64,000 bases of DNA, from assembly GCA_003024785.1 (NCBI GenBank), contig PUQB01000136.1:372001-436000 (forward strand). The letters run 5' to 3'. Positions 26,416-39,653 of the stretch are shown here, piece after piece (the stretch's first letter is position 1; each line of letters opens with the position of its first letter). The translations under genes were made by a program, and so were the position numbers. The stretch is from Selaginella tamariscina (lineage: Eukaryota; Streptophyta; Lycopodiopsida; Selaginellales; Selaginellaceae). The notes beneath the pieces are model-generated. The model searched no databases and had not been told where the DNA came from. It saw only the letters and a program-made list of their open reading frames with translations.

Positions 26416-29400
26416 ACTGCCCCCTTAATTGTATCCTTATTAAAGGTGTAACTTTTTTGCTTATTTGATTAATTAACAGCTTAATGACTGCATGTTATAT
26501 TTACGTGTATGTTGTTAGTAATTATTTACTTTAAATAAATAATAAAACAAGAATATTCTTTTATGCACAAGTACTGTATAAGTATAAAATTATATATATA
26601 TATATATATATAAACTAATTCAAATTTTTCTTTTAATTTATTGCATATAATAAATATTAAACATTCTATATAATTTATATATATTTTTAATATTTAAATA
26701 AGAAAGAACCTTTAGATTCACTAATATAGGTGCTATAATTAAAGATTTCCTTAATTAACGGCCGACTACATCCATTTTTGTATTAATTTATTAATTTTAC
26801 TTAGTTGATTAACAAAACACTCAAAATCAAGTCTTTACATATGTACATGGACTAATTAAATTAATATAGATTAATTTAAGTTATTTAGTTAACATTATTA
26901 AATTATACAGGTAAGGTGGAACCGGAAAATAATATTAATTATTTATGTACAAGTATGCACGGGAATTACAATGTGTTCTTTTATGAAATTGTTTATTTTC
27001 TTTTTATTTAGATATAAATCATCATTGAATATTTAAGTTTCAATATTGTCCATCATTTACGTGTGTGTGTGTGTGTGTGTGTCTATATATATATATATAT
27101 AATATATATATATATAGGAGAGAGAAGAGAAGAGAGAGAGAGAGAGAGATAAGTTATATGTATAACTAGAGATAAACACATAATACACTTAATAATTTTA
27201 TGTATCACAACCTCTATTTTTAATTACAATTTAATGACATAATTTCTATTTACATTTATAATATTGCTAACATAATCTTATTATTAAGTTTTATATAATT
27301 TGTCTTTGAAATGCCAACAGATACTTAAATATTTAAATTAAATATATTAATTTAGATTTTTTCCAAGTAGTGCATAATTTTATCACAAATTGTTATAAAA
27401 TAGCAATTTTGTACATTACTATATAATTATTTAAATGTGTTGGTTAAGGACATTATCAATGAAGTTATAGGTTTGATTTTTGTGAATTACAAGTTTAGTA
27501 TAGATCTGACATATTTATTTAGATTAAATAATAAAGAATATATTAGTTAATCTGCAGAATATAAATATTCTTAAAATATAAAAGTATCTATTACAGCTTA
27601 TAAAAAAAACTTATATTAAAACTATAACAAACAAGTCAAAACTGGAGACTCGACTGCATCAATTACCTGTTTAAGAAGACAAAATTGAAGGCTCTTAGTA
27701 AGTTGTACACATATATATAAGTAATAATTTCTATATACATATAAAATACATTAATTATACATAAAATTTAGATATAAAAAGTAAGATAATATTTAATCTG
27801 TTTAATATGTGATATTATTATATTATATATCTTTTGATTGCTAGTGCTTTATTATCTTTCTAATCAACATGTATGTAAAACCACCATAGGAGTCGCATAT
27901 GCACGCACTCCTGCTTTTACGTAATTAGTAATTAATTAATTAATACGTAGTGGTCATTTAACATACTTAGATTGAACATATACGTGTGTAATTATATGTA
28001 TATACGGACAATAAATTACATGTATGCAGACTGTTTTTAAAATTGAGTAAACAATAAGAAAGTTGTATATATGTGGATATGTATATATAGATGCGCGGAC
28101 ACACAAACACATCTATATCTAAATATGTATGTATGTTATTTCGTACTCAAGTTTTAGACCAATTTTGAATGTGAAACTTCGCTATTATTTCGAGCCGTTG
28201 GATCGGTTTACGTACCAAAATGTCATTTCGAGCCATTGGATCAGCTTACATACACTGGCCGTTGGATCATGTCATTTCGACAATCAGACGGTTTAACGTA
28301 CACATTCATTCATTGGTTCGTATGGATCAGGGATGTATATACTATAAATCTTATAATAAATTAATTTATATTAATAATATTTACTAAGCAGTATGAAACG
28401 TTAAGGTCATTAATTAAAGTATAGTAAAAATTTAATATGAGTTATTAGTATATATAAAGTTTAACTGAACATCAATAACAGGGTTGTTGAGACAGGTTTT
28501 AAAAGATAAATAAATACCCAAGATTAAAATTCTATACAATATGCTTTTGGATATATATGAAAATATATGCCTCCAATCAATTAAAAAATAAATATTGTGG
28601 TTCATAGTGCCCAAAACTTGTATTCACTACTATACATACATAAATACACATACGCATATATATACATAGATTTACATTACACATTATGAGATAAATTATA
28701 TACATATATACAATACGAGCGCATAACGGATTTATACTATACACAGTAGTGTGGAATATGTGTGTGTGTTGTGTATAGGTAATATGTATATGCAAGTCAA
28801 CAGTGTAAAGGAGACGCTAGAATTTTGGAGGAACTCATAATGTTTAGATACGTGTGTCTGTGTGATTGCAAGAATACTTAAAATGAAATATATATGTTTT
28901 ATAACTCAGAATATATGTACAAAAAACAAATGTCTCTACGTAGGATTCTCTCTCCATATATATACATATATGCATACACATATACATATGTATGTATGTA
29001 TGTACGTGTATGTTTATGTTTATGTGCGTGTGTAGTATCCTTGAGATATTACCTCTAAGATAACAAATTAAATGCATCGTACATCTTTTATATTTGTTGT
29101 TTTTTCTATTTCTTAAAATGCCTTGTTTTCCAACGTGAGATCAGATCAGAGTTTAATTATGTGATTGCGATATCAATATATTATTTTAAATTATAGAATA
29201 TGTAAAATCTTAATTTACACATTTTACACATCCATATACGTACACCAAGAGACGTGAAAGTATTATTTTAGCAAAATCTACATACATACACCGTGGCATA
29301 CAAACATGTCGCATAAAACATTATTATAATAATTAAATTTTATTTATATAAAACTCTATGGAAAAATATTTTATGCGATGGCCTCAAAAGGTTTGCGGGG

Positions 29401-32400
29401 GCGTTTTATTTCGTAAAATATAAGAAAAACCATAAATCTTAAATAATTATCCATTGTAATAGAACTCTAATATTATTAAGCAATATGACTTCCATAAATT
29501 GGTAATAATGATAATATTACCTTTTTACAAATTTAATAATTCATTGTAATTCATGGTAGAACTTTAAAACATTACCAATTAAACATATATTGTACAATAC
29601 AACATAAATTTCTAATTTAATAAATACCATAAATATTAACAAATAAATAACCAAATATTAGTAATAATTAATATAACTATATTATTTTAGAGTTAAATAG
29701 CTTTAACTATGAATTAATTATAGCATTTTATTGATTTCTCAAAAGATTTGCATTTTAGAGTATATATTTAAACACGCAAATTATATAAATTGTAAATGTT
29801 TTTAAGACTAATTCTAATCCGACACTCATATATAGTGTGTGTACGAATTTTCGTTAATCTATAAAAATTGAAACATTATACATTTATACGACTATAGTAT
29901 ATTTTGGTTATTTAAAACCAGTGGCCTTCAGCTATAAACCAGTTTAATAATTTTGAATTTAAATTAAAAATTTCTAAAACAGACATTTATCAAAATATGT
30001 AAACATTTACTAACTTTTAAACTGAAATATTAAAGGGCAGTCGTGAGGTCGATTCTTCAGACCTTTAAAATAAGTCTGTTTATATTATAAATCTTCAGTA
30101 TAAACTTTTATATGGGCATAATACATCTATAACATGAAATATGAGTTTGCCTCTTTTTAGAACTTCAATCCTTTATAATATCAATATATACTATATCAAT
30201 ATGCAGATTGCATATATTACACACATGTTGTAAGTATCGAACAAGTAAAGGAAGATAAACATTTGTGTTTAGACATATATATATCATAGTACATATATAT
30301 ATACCCATATATAAACCCATTTTATTCACATGTACGTATATATGTGAATATTCCTTATATACTCATACACAAATATTAATGTTGAAGACATATACTCAAA
30401 TACACATGTACACACAGTATTTATGTGTATGTGTGTGTATATCCATTTTATATACGAGACAACGGAGTGTTTTATTTAACATTAATTAATTTTATAATGT
30501 TCTTAAATACAAATTCTGGCATTTTAATAATGAAATACGGTTTTGAGATTTATGACTGAAAATTTATCCTTATAATATAATAATTATAAGTTAAAATACA
30601 TAAAGATTTAATTTACACATTTTAAATACATATGTATAATTTAATATATAGCATTATCAGACACTAGTATTAGAATTAAGTATATTCTAATATTTAATAC
30701 TGATACTAAGTATACATAGTATATACTAATATTTATTTATCATTTAAAATATTCGTGGACCTTATAGCTGTGGTGGTGTTTACATTTACTTATTGTTTTA
30801 TTAACTACAAGAAAAACGCCGCCCATATACGACATACATTCATCATTCATTTATAATATAATATACACAAATATAATCAATTAATTTAGCTACCTTAATA
30901 TTTCACTATTCTATGGTAAACAATTAACACTGTAATATCTGTATATTTTTTAGTTAACTTGGGTCATTCACACCAAATTTATCTAAGTTTTAAATAGTGA
31001 ATTTATTTTCAGTAACACTTAATTTAGTAATTTTTTTATTTAAATAACTGAAGTGTTTGCTGTTAAGTGTGAGACATTTTTCACAAAATTTCTTTATTCA
31101 AAATAAGTAACCATTTTCTAAGAGACAGTCCCAAGGTCAGTTAAACTATTTGTCGAGTATTCACACGTGTGAAAATTAAATTAAAGAATTATATGTGAAC
31201 GACGTGTTTTTAACTTAATTTTAAATTAAAAATGTTTCACTTATTTAAGATTTAAGATTTAAGTTAAGACTCTGAACCCTTAAGTAGACCTAAGTAAAAT
31301 TAAGTTAATGATTTGTGTAAATGGACGACACTTTTCATTTTAATATTTTATTTTCTTTTTTATAGTTTTCATATTGTGGGAATTGTTAATAAAATATTCT
31401 ATAACCGAAGTTATAGAATATTTCATTAATGTATTCTCCTAAGCTCACATGGTATTATAATTAAATATATTTAATAACCTTATTGGAAATATTTAAAAAT
31501 AATTATTAATTATTTTAACACATAAAATTTAAAAGCATGAACATTCCACTACATTTAACGTATTGATTGGTGTAATGTAATAATACTTAATTTATTATAA
31601 AAATTTTAAATAACTCATTCTTTTGATTTTCTATTACTTATATTAATACAAGTTCATTAATATCCAATATAATCGATATATATGTCCCTGAATCACAGTT
31701 AATTAAGTTAAGGATTTAATGATTTTATATGCATTGAAATGATATAAATTAAAAAGACCTTCAGGCTTAATGCATTTCATTTATATACACGAAACTTAAT
31801 TAATTGGTAAATATTCAAATCTAAAAAATAGTATTTTAAAAAATAGTATTAATATACTAATACGAGATTGTGAAAGATGTATCTTAATAAATAAATATTA
31901 TAATCCAAACCTCCAATACAGTAAGTAACTTGTGTTTTGTATCAACAGGTGAAATATTAATATATTTTATATGGTTATAGATAAATTAGAATTTTATATT
32001 TGATATATTTAATGATGTCATTTGATACGCACTAGCATTTCAATCACAATATAAGAAAAATATTTTATTTTCATTTATTATCATCCGTAACTTTTAAGGC
32101 ACCCAAATACTTTCTCTTTCGGATACTTGATTCAGCAGAAATTTAAATTCTTTAAAATTTTAAACATAAAAGTTTATTAATTAAGATTTTAGTAATGATT
32201 ATTATAAAACGTGAATACATCTTTACGAATTCACAATTAAAACTGAAAATATTTAACTTAATACATGCATTTAAATATGTTGTGTGTATATATATATATA
32301 CATATATTTTGTATCTCATCTTTGACACACACATGCATATATGTTTATATACATCTGTCTGGCATTTATGGGGCCGCTATATTACTGCATTTGTAAATGG

Positions 32401-32922
32401 CATACACATATACTTATTTTATGTATTAAATGGCATACACCGTACCTGTGTGCGTGCGTGCGTGCGTGTTATAAGCATTTTCAATCTTAGAATACTTCCG
32501 CAACAACATAATGTGCTATAGCTGCAAAAGAATTCCATATAAATAGCCGTGTGTGTTGAAGTATAACTTAAATACGATTTAAGTTATTTAAATATACAAA
32601 AGCTTGAGCATTTAATTTAGAGAATTTCACTTTAAAATTTACTTAAGCAACACACATAATATTACCGTACGACAACAAAGACTTGTGGTGTGTGGTGTGT
32701 GTTTATATATATATATTATATATAATAAATAAATAATAAAGGTAAACCAGAACATTAACTTTTGATGTTCACACACACATGAACTATGTACAGTCCCAAT
32801 GGAATTTAAATTCAAATGCAGGCATGCAAGAGAGATATATGTGCTATCTCTCTCTCACACACACCCGCACGCACGCACGTATTATGTATGATAATGTGGT
32901 ATCTTAAATATAAATGCAGTAC
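26416..32922. other. AT-rich intergenic block, parent of the 44.1-57.8 kb copy
   Basis: I see no gene in this block. From about 26590 to 32770 it is matched in direct orientation by 44130-48657 plus 56645-57830; a clear anchor is acaagtatgcacgggaatta at both 26949 and 44451. It keeps the unoccupied target site of the transposon (tcgatatatatg at 31673-31684). A private stretch near 28190-28330 holds three variants of gagccgttggatc. Microsatellites include (GT)n near 27060 and GA-rich DNA near 27118-27150. Confidence 0.65.
31673..31684. other. Empty target site of the ParB-methyltransferase transposon
   Basis: The sequence tcgatatatatg followed by tccctgaatcacagttaat is the uninterrupted counterpart of the two tcaatatatatg copies that flank the element in the second duplicate. 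It shows that the element inserted after the duplication. Confidence 0.8.
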
Positions 32923-33219
32923 CTTGCGGAGCAGAGCCTTGGCGTCATCTGGGTCATGGGCTACAATGCATTTGCAAACTGGGAGCAGGATTTCTCGGCG
33001 AGTGCGAGAGGCATTTTGGGAATGAGAATGAGATGCTCCGTGCTGGCATTGCCGATCACCTTGTCTCCAAATTTGCTCTCGACCTCCGCCGGGAACGGAT
33101 CTCGGGCACCGACTTCGGATCCCGCCGAAGCTCTCGCACTGAATACACTCCTCTTCTGTCTTCCGGATGGACACCGTATCCAAGGCGCTCCATCCCCGAA
33201 ATAAGGATATTCCAATAAT
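32923..33219 (-). pseudogene. Truncated plant pterin-4a-carbinolamine dehydratase (5' part)
   Basis: The minus strand encodes GARDPFPAEVESKFGDKVIG, NASTEHLILIP and, in a second frame, DPDDAKALLRK followed by a splice donor at 32923. This is the conserved N-terminal region of plant pterin carbinolamine dehydratases, the plastid/mitochondrial PHS-type proteins linked to molybdenum-cofactor enzyme protection. No downstream exon with the catalytic core is visible below 32923, where the duplicated block ends near 32770. One frame change occurs near 33010, and no clear in-frame ATG is seen upstream. It is probably a gene cut by the rearrangement, but a distant or unrecognised second exon cannot be excluded. 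Confidence 0.6.
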
Positions 33220-34560
33220 ATTACTTCTGAATATTCTAAAATCAATAATAGAATTTATTTAATATGACATGATTTTAAGAAAAATAATTTAATCTTGAGC
33301 ATTTCAAATTTAAGATTTTATATATAAAATTTTTGTATTTTAAAAATTATAATTATATATATTCTTAGCATAGTATTTTCTACACCACATTCATTTTCAT
33401 TTCATATGCCCCTGTTATCAGACTTAGAAAAGAAAAGATTTAAATTTAAGATTTTAATGTTTTTAACTTTTTATGTATATATCATATGTGTAAAAAACAT
33501 AGAATGTATACATTATATGTAATACATATTTATACAGACATGGATACATCTATACATTTACCATGCTCACGTATAGTGGCAATAGCATGTTGTATAAGAT
33601 GAAATAAATTTATTATAATGGACTAACATTATATCTGATGGCTATCAATAAACTATGCTTGCAAATCAATGACTTTGAAGTAAGCTTTACTTGCATACTT
33701 GTATGAATGCTCTACAAGGGCATATGGATATAATAAATATGTTGGTTTGTCGCTTACTCAAACATCATTCTTTGTGGATTAAACTCATATAAATTCATAT
33801 ATATGTATATACGTATCTTAGTATAAATGAGCATGTTTATGGAAAAAAAAGGTCAATACACATTGATATTCCAAAATATAAGAGTCTAAATATATATATA
33901 TATATATATACTCAAGAAAAGGTAAATTAGCCCTAAATAGGGGTTAGGTTGGAGTAGAAACAGGGGTGGAAGCATGGTGAGGCGTAGGGAGAAGGAGAGG
34001 TGCAAGTGTGGTATATATAGGATAGAGAATCCAACATGTAAAGACTTACCACCGCAAACAATGGCAAGGCACATGGAAAATGAGCGCTTGCGGAGACTGT
34101 GCCAAAGGAATAAGATAATCTCGAGCAACTCTTTCTCTCTCCACACACATGAACATGTATTGGTCTCTCTCTTTATCTCTACACACACACAAACACGTAT
34201 TCTACTCTCTCCAACACACAGATGTGTTGTTGTGTGTGTGTGTGTGGAGGGACACAGAGGAGAGAAAGAGAATGCATTCCCTCCTTCCCACAGACAAAAA
34301 GGTATTTTAGCTCCACATACATGTAATTTACTCTTTCTCTCTCCACGCACACATAAACATGTATTGGCCTCTCTCTACCTCTGCACACACATAAACACTT
34401 ATTCTACTCTCCACACACACACACACAAAGCTCCCAAGTTACACACACACATCATTGAAATCATGAGATCAGTAAATATACACCGATATTCACAAGAGAG
34501 AATAATATAGAACATTTACACACATATGTACTGCTTTATGTAAGTTTTTACTTTACAGAT
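33220..34560. other. Intergenic region, microsatellite-rich
   Basis: The first part is AT-rich with no coding signal. From 33885 to 34460 it consists of a TA tract and many CA, GT, CT and GA runs. Open frames there are low-complexity and not credible genes. Confidence 0.6.
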
Positions 34561-35220
34561 TGGGCACCATGATCTGTTTGGTGCTACAAATTTGAGCGCA
34601 TGTTTTGTGATCTCAATGCTATAAGCACCAATAAGAAACAGTTGGAGATCACTTTTGGCAGAGTATGAACCAGTATTTCTTTTCAAAAACTCTTCTTGTT
34701 AAGTTAATGGACAAGGATGGTTTATTGCCGAATGAGAAGAGACAAAATGCTTTAGCTCGAGCTATCATAGATGAATATGTGGTTGGAAGACCAGACACAT
34801 GTTATGTCCTTGCTAAGAAGAAGAGGATGCCATGTACTTGTGGTCGTGCTCAAATAACAGTATGTGGAAAGTTGTGTTATTGTAGAAGGGTGTAAAGGTG
34901 TGAGGAGGCCATTGTCTACCACAGAAATGGCGTACATGGGGTCACACAATGTTGTCATAGCTGGGAGCCAGTTGGTATACAATTTAGTAAGGTACTAATG
35001 AATGGCACCATATATGCAACAAGTGACCATGTATGTGTCTTAAATCACTTTTTAATTACGTGTTCGTGGTCTCAACAGTGGTGGAGTGGATGAAGGTGTT
35101 CTTCTCTGGAGACTATCACCAATATAGTGTAATAGAGATGGGGACTGAAAGAGATCCAAGGAACTGTTGTTCCAACTATGACTTTTTAGATCCACAGGAC
35201 ATGCAACCTGAGTAGTTTGA
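34560..35220 (+). pseudogene. Unrecognised coding-like remnant
   Basis: Base composition rises above the flanks and two frames look protein-like. One includes LLPNEKRQNALARAIIDEYV, VGRPDTCYVLAKKKR and a Cys-rich end. The other ends in GDYHQYSVIEMGTERDPRN. Stops interrupt both. I do not recognise a family. A decayed transposon protein is possible, but nothing diagnostic is visible. Confidence 0.3.
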
Positions 35221-35574
35221 AAGGAGAGTTGTGTATGCTACCTTTTAGGGATGGGAGAGGCAATGGTAATATGATTGCCATGCCCTCTTAACCACCACGT
35301 TTCCTACACAGTGTATGGGTATGTGATGTATTTAATAAGATTGAGTGTTTTTCTGTTTATGTTTACTATCTTGTAAGTTGGCGAGGCAAACAATAGTCAA
35401 TCCAAGAAGGTTGACACATGCAGGTGAACCATTTACTTTTGAATAAGTTCTGTTTTACAAAGCTGATACTTATAATACTTTTAACCCCATTTCTCAACCC
35501 TGATTTTTAACAAGAAATGAATATGATCTTTACACCTTTACTTTCAACTTTTATTTCAGACCCTTATCACCATT

Positions 35575-36978
35575 TCAGGTTTCCTGTGTTCCTGTGACTG
35601 CAAGGTTGAGGATCCTATATGAGAAGTTGTTCGAGATCATCGAGATGTCTCCGCTGAATCTGTTTCCCGCTATCTCTAAGTTAGTAGGCAGCATTAAAGA
35701 TCTCGCCTTCCAACTACTTGTTTCAATCAACTTTGAATTCCTAGTTCCTGAGTTATAACAGAGCTGCAGAGATCTTAGCTTAGAACATTTTCCAAAAGAG
35801 CTAGGTACTTCACCAAAGAGTTCGTTCGCAGACAGGTCCAGGAATTGTTCCATAAAATTATTGTGAGAAAGATCAAGCCAGCTGATGCTTATACTCCAGT
35901 TTGCAGGGATAATGCCTGTAAACTTGTTCAGTGATAAGTCGACCTTCTTGATCTTTGTTGTGGAAATCCAATTGGTAAGAATACTGCCTGAAAACTTATT
36001 TCCTGATAGGTCATACACCGGGGTCCATGAGTTCTCCATCGAAGTTGTTATTGCATAGGCCAAGATATTGCAGCTTCTTCAACTTGTGCTAAACATATCC
36101 GTACAAGTTGTTGTATCTCAAATCTAGAATCTCCAATTTTGTGCATCCAGATATGCTAACAAAGTACCTGTGAATTTGTTTTTACTTAAGGCTAAGAAAT
36201 GAAGATTCTTGAGGTGCCCAATGGATGCAGGGATTTCTCCACTCAATTTGTTATCTGACAAGTCGAGCTCTTCCATTACTGTCCACAACGGAAATGGGAT
36301 CGGACCCATGAGACTGTTGCATGATAGATCGAATGTTTCAACTGATCCAACTTCCCCAAGGACAAAGGAACCGTACCCTCCAAGTTGCATGCTGTAAACT
36401 GAGATATTCCAGCTGATTCAACATAGGCCTTTAGTGAATGCATTTCCAGATAAATCAAGAGCTCTTAACTCATGCAGCTGACCAATGCACTCTGGGAGTC
36501 GATTTATAGCCGGTGACTGTTCATCAGGTTCATTATTTGATATAGCCAACTCATCAGGAGTGTGGCCAACATTCTTGAGGTCCAACACTTGTAATCGAGT
36601 GCAGCTGCATAAGCTCGCCGGGATTGATGCATTCAGATGCCAATTCTCAGACAGCACCAGGATTTGTAGCATTTGAAGTTCCCTAAGCTCTCTGGAATCG
36701 GCCCAGTGACTGTTGTAACTGAGGTTGAGTATCTGCAGGTGTGTCAGCTCGCTCAACATGGGAGGTATGGTGCCATTCAGTCCCATATCGCCAAGCTGTA
36801 GAGAAACAACATGAATGGCACTGTATACCTGTCCAGTAGCACATGTCAAAGGCTATTAAGTAGACAGTGCAGTATGGTTGTCGTAGAAGCTCTTCTTGAG
36901 TTCCAGTAGAACTTCAACCTCCCCGCCCTTGTTGCTCTGTGCTCAGCATAAACATGCAAGCAATACGAGAATGAACAT
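35575..36978 (-). pseudogene. Leucine-rich-repeat receptor-like pseudogene
   Basis: The minus strand starts with a signal-peptide-like MFILVLLACLC at 36978 that runs straight into TGA. It resumes in frame with GGEVEVLLELKKSFYDNHTA, an LRR N-terminal cap, then meets TAA TAG. Further on, in several frames, come at least ten plant-type extracellular LRRs (L-x-x-L-x-L-x-x-N-x-L/F-x-G-x-I-P), for example LDLSDNKLSGEIPASIGHLK and VDLSLNKFTGIIPANW. No transmembrane helix or kinase is visible to 35575. Stops at the cap plus several frameshifts mark a dead receptor-like protein. The TGA within the signal peptide is not a homopolymer slip. Confidence 0.75.
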
Positions 36979-37785
36979 CTTATAAGACTTGTATGTTTCT
37001 GCGCGTTGGAACACAAGCTCGTCTTTTCTTGCCGTGGCACTTGCAGTGGACTTTGTAACAGAGTTCTTACAAGCCATTTTTGATTTACTGTCTGGACCAG
37101 ACAGTGGATTAGCGAACTCAATTATATCAAAGAATTCTTCTAAAGAAGCCAAGTCTAGATATTTCCGCAAGTACTCTTTCAGGTCCACACTTACATATAT
37201 AATCAAAAACTTTGTTGGTTAAACTTCTGATTAATGTTCAATTCTATACGGCAATAATCTAATGCACGTATATACATATGCCAGGTGATGCCTACAGGCA
37301 TAGTGAGGAAAGTTTTTTCTGAACAATGAGGTTTTTGACTTCTTAATCACTTTGCTCAGGGTTCAGATTGACTTTGAAGACCATCAAAACATTTCCATCA
37401 AACTCGCTAAGAAGCCGAGACAAAAACATATTGCTGGTATATCCTTTATCCGTACGCCACGTGTCGGGCTGAGAGACAGTTGAAATTAGATTAATAGTCA
37501 TGTTTTAATTACATATAAAATAGCATATATAATTATTGATTAAATAATATTAGTGAAGGGATAAGAATAAAGAAAAAGCTATTAAAGGCAAGAACTTATC
37601 CCACTGTCCTTCCACACATTTTCTCAACATATCTTCTAGAACTTAATTCACTGTCCTTCCACAGTTCTCAACATATCCTCTAGAACCTCACTCATTATAT
37701 TACTGTTTAAGAGAGTTTATATATGTAATGGAAAATTAAGAAGGGTATTAATACGCTGGTTGACAACAGCTGCACACACCGACTT

Positions 37786-39250
37786 GTGGGCTCTTTGCGG
37801 GTTTGTTCAGATCTCCAAATGGAAGCGCTAAAGCAGGCATGCGAGCAGGAGGAGCAGCTATTAATACCCAGAGAACAGGCGAGTGCAGAGGTAACTAGCA
37901 TTCTAGCAGCGCATTGCTTCTTTGAGATCGTCTCTTCAGTGAAACAAGAAGAGGAAGCCATTCTGTATTTTTGTAAGTTCTCTACTCCTCAGAGCCTGCC
38001 GTCTCTTCAGAAATCATGCGAATCTGGCAAAGATGTCGTTCTTTTACTTGGAAATCTAATAGATCCACAGGATGCAGTCAAGTGCCTGACCACATTTAAC
38101 TATGCCATTGCTAAACAGACAAAAGCCGTCATGCCTAGTGATTCTTCCTTGATTAGCTTTTGACGAGCAACTGGAGATCGAGCTCGAACCAGAGTACATC
38201 AACAAGCGACTGGAGATCGAGCTCGAACCAGAGTACATCAACAAGCGTAAAAGGATATTAGGCGACTACACCAAGCAGTGCCGGATAAGCCGGAATGAAA
38301 TCAAATTAAGCTACTACAAGACGTACAAGACGTTTACATTAGGTGCAAAGAAGAATATCATTGAAACGCTCCTCAAACCTGCTGGTATTTAAGCTCTCAT
38401 ATTAATACATTATTAATTCATCAACTACAGGTTGGAGTGGACTCGTCAATGAGCAGAAGCTTGCAATTGAAATAGAGATCGACATATCTGGGAGAGCGTT
38501 CTGATGCAAGCTTCAGCGGAGAGCAACAGCATTCTGATGCAAGCTTCAGCGGAGAGCAACAGCATTCTGATGCAAGTTTCAGCGTTCAGAGTGGGGACTG
38601 TGAAATCAGACTTTTGTGATCACACCAACGAGGACATGTTTGGCTTCTATCCTGATTCCGTCAGACTATCCATAGAACCTAAGTGCATACAGTCTGTCCC
38701 TGTTTTGGTTGTTCAAGACGAGAAGCTTGCAGAAGTCTCCTATAACATAACCAGGGAACGCACTGAAGAGGTAAAACAGCAGGGGAGTGTTGGGGCGGGT
38801 ATTAACTTGGGAATCCTCAAGCTTGCACCCAAATTTGGGGCTGAAGTAACCACCAGGGAACCGGAAACTGTGGCTGCAGCAAGTATGACACCTGTTTATG
38901 AAGGGAGCGGTAATCAAATTTTCGAGTGGAAAATGAAGACTTGGGGAAACGGGCAGCCATATAACTGGGAGAAGCCACACGCGGGCATGCGAGGATTGCA
39001 TGGATGGCGGAGGCTTCCATATCCTGGGACTGGTCCGATCATCACTGGGATTAACAGAGTGCGCTGGAAGGTGCCTGAGGAGAGCGTGATATCCAACTTG
39101 AGCTTTGAGTTGACTGTGGAGGCCATGATGGTGCTGCTGGAAAAGAAAGCAGTTTGGAATCTTTGTGGGTTTGGAGGTTTGTCTATAGTTCCAAAGTCAA
39201 CTAGAACTAACGTCACGCACAAGGCAGTGATCCAGCTTAAGCCATTATAA
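37786..39250 (+). CDS. Unrecognised plant gene, two-part coding region
   Basis: One frame from 37786 to 38163 encodes a helical acidic segment (EALKQACEQEEQLLIP). It continues in another frame through a duplicated ELEPEYINKR motif to about 38390. A second frame, 38504-39250, encodes about 240 residues. They start with repeated MQASAESNSIL and continue as SVPVLVVQDEKLAEVSYN, AGINLGILKLAPKFGAEV and GINRVRWKVPEESVISNLSF, ending in HKAVIQLKPL. The second part is a clean, mixed alpha/beta-looking domain with one stop. I do not know the family. The two parts may be one gene split by an intron near 38391-38430 and a frame error. Confidence 0.45.
38164..38247 (+). repeat. 41-bp perfect tandem duplication in coding sequence
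   Basis: The unit caactggagatcgagctcga..., about 41 bases and ending caacaagcg, occurs twice head to tail. It duplicates the peptide LEIELEPEYINKR. A 41-base unit would shift frame, which fits the broken reading frame here. Confidence 0.7.
38497..38582 (+). repeat. 33-bp in-frame tandem repeat
   Basis: Two full copies and one partial copy of a 33-bp unit (ttctgatgcaagcttcagcg...) encode MQASAESNSIL twice and MQVSA once, at the apparent start of the second part of the unrecognised gene. Confidence 0.75.
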
Positions 39251-39265
39251 TATAATCGGCTAGAA

Positions 39266-39527
39266 TGCATAATACCCCTGCCCTCCTAATTATTCGCTAA
39301 TTTGGGGGCGCCGCCAAATACGGCGGGTTCCCTAATTCCACCCAATGTGTACGTGTGTATAATCAGTTTTTTAAATTAAAATTTCATAATTAATTTCTAT
39401 ATCACATGCACACATATATTGTCCTGCCCACGTGTATATTATGTAATATTTCATCTTAGGGCATCGCCATATTTGGGCGGCGCCACCAAATTAGTGACTA
39501 ATTAAGGGGGGGGCGCGGTATTATGCA
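39266..39527. mobile_element. Compact MITE with about 60-bp GC-rich terminal inverted repeats
   Basis: The left arm begins tgcataatacccctgccctc and reaches ggcgccgccaaatacggcg. The right arm, inverted, begins tgcataataccgcgcccccc and reaches ggcgccgcccaaatatggcg. The arms pair over roughly 60 bases with few mismatches. The middle is about 130 bases of AT-rich DNA without coding. Total length is about 262 bases. The element starts 16 bases after the stop of the preceding coding region. A target duplication is not clear. Confidence 0.8.
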
Positions 39528-39653
39528 GGTGACCTATATAATCATGTCAACAAGACAACTTAATAAAAGAGTGTTTGATCTTCTAGGAAACTGCACTGCG
39601 CGTGTGTTATACTCAACTTTAATCAGGCTTCAATAAGATCCTAATCCATTACA

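Noticed and set aside
33960..34510. Overlapping long open frames on both strands
   Set aside because: Translations are runs of TH, SL and RE dipeptides from CA, CT and GA microsatellites, with no domain or splice support.
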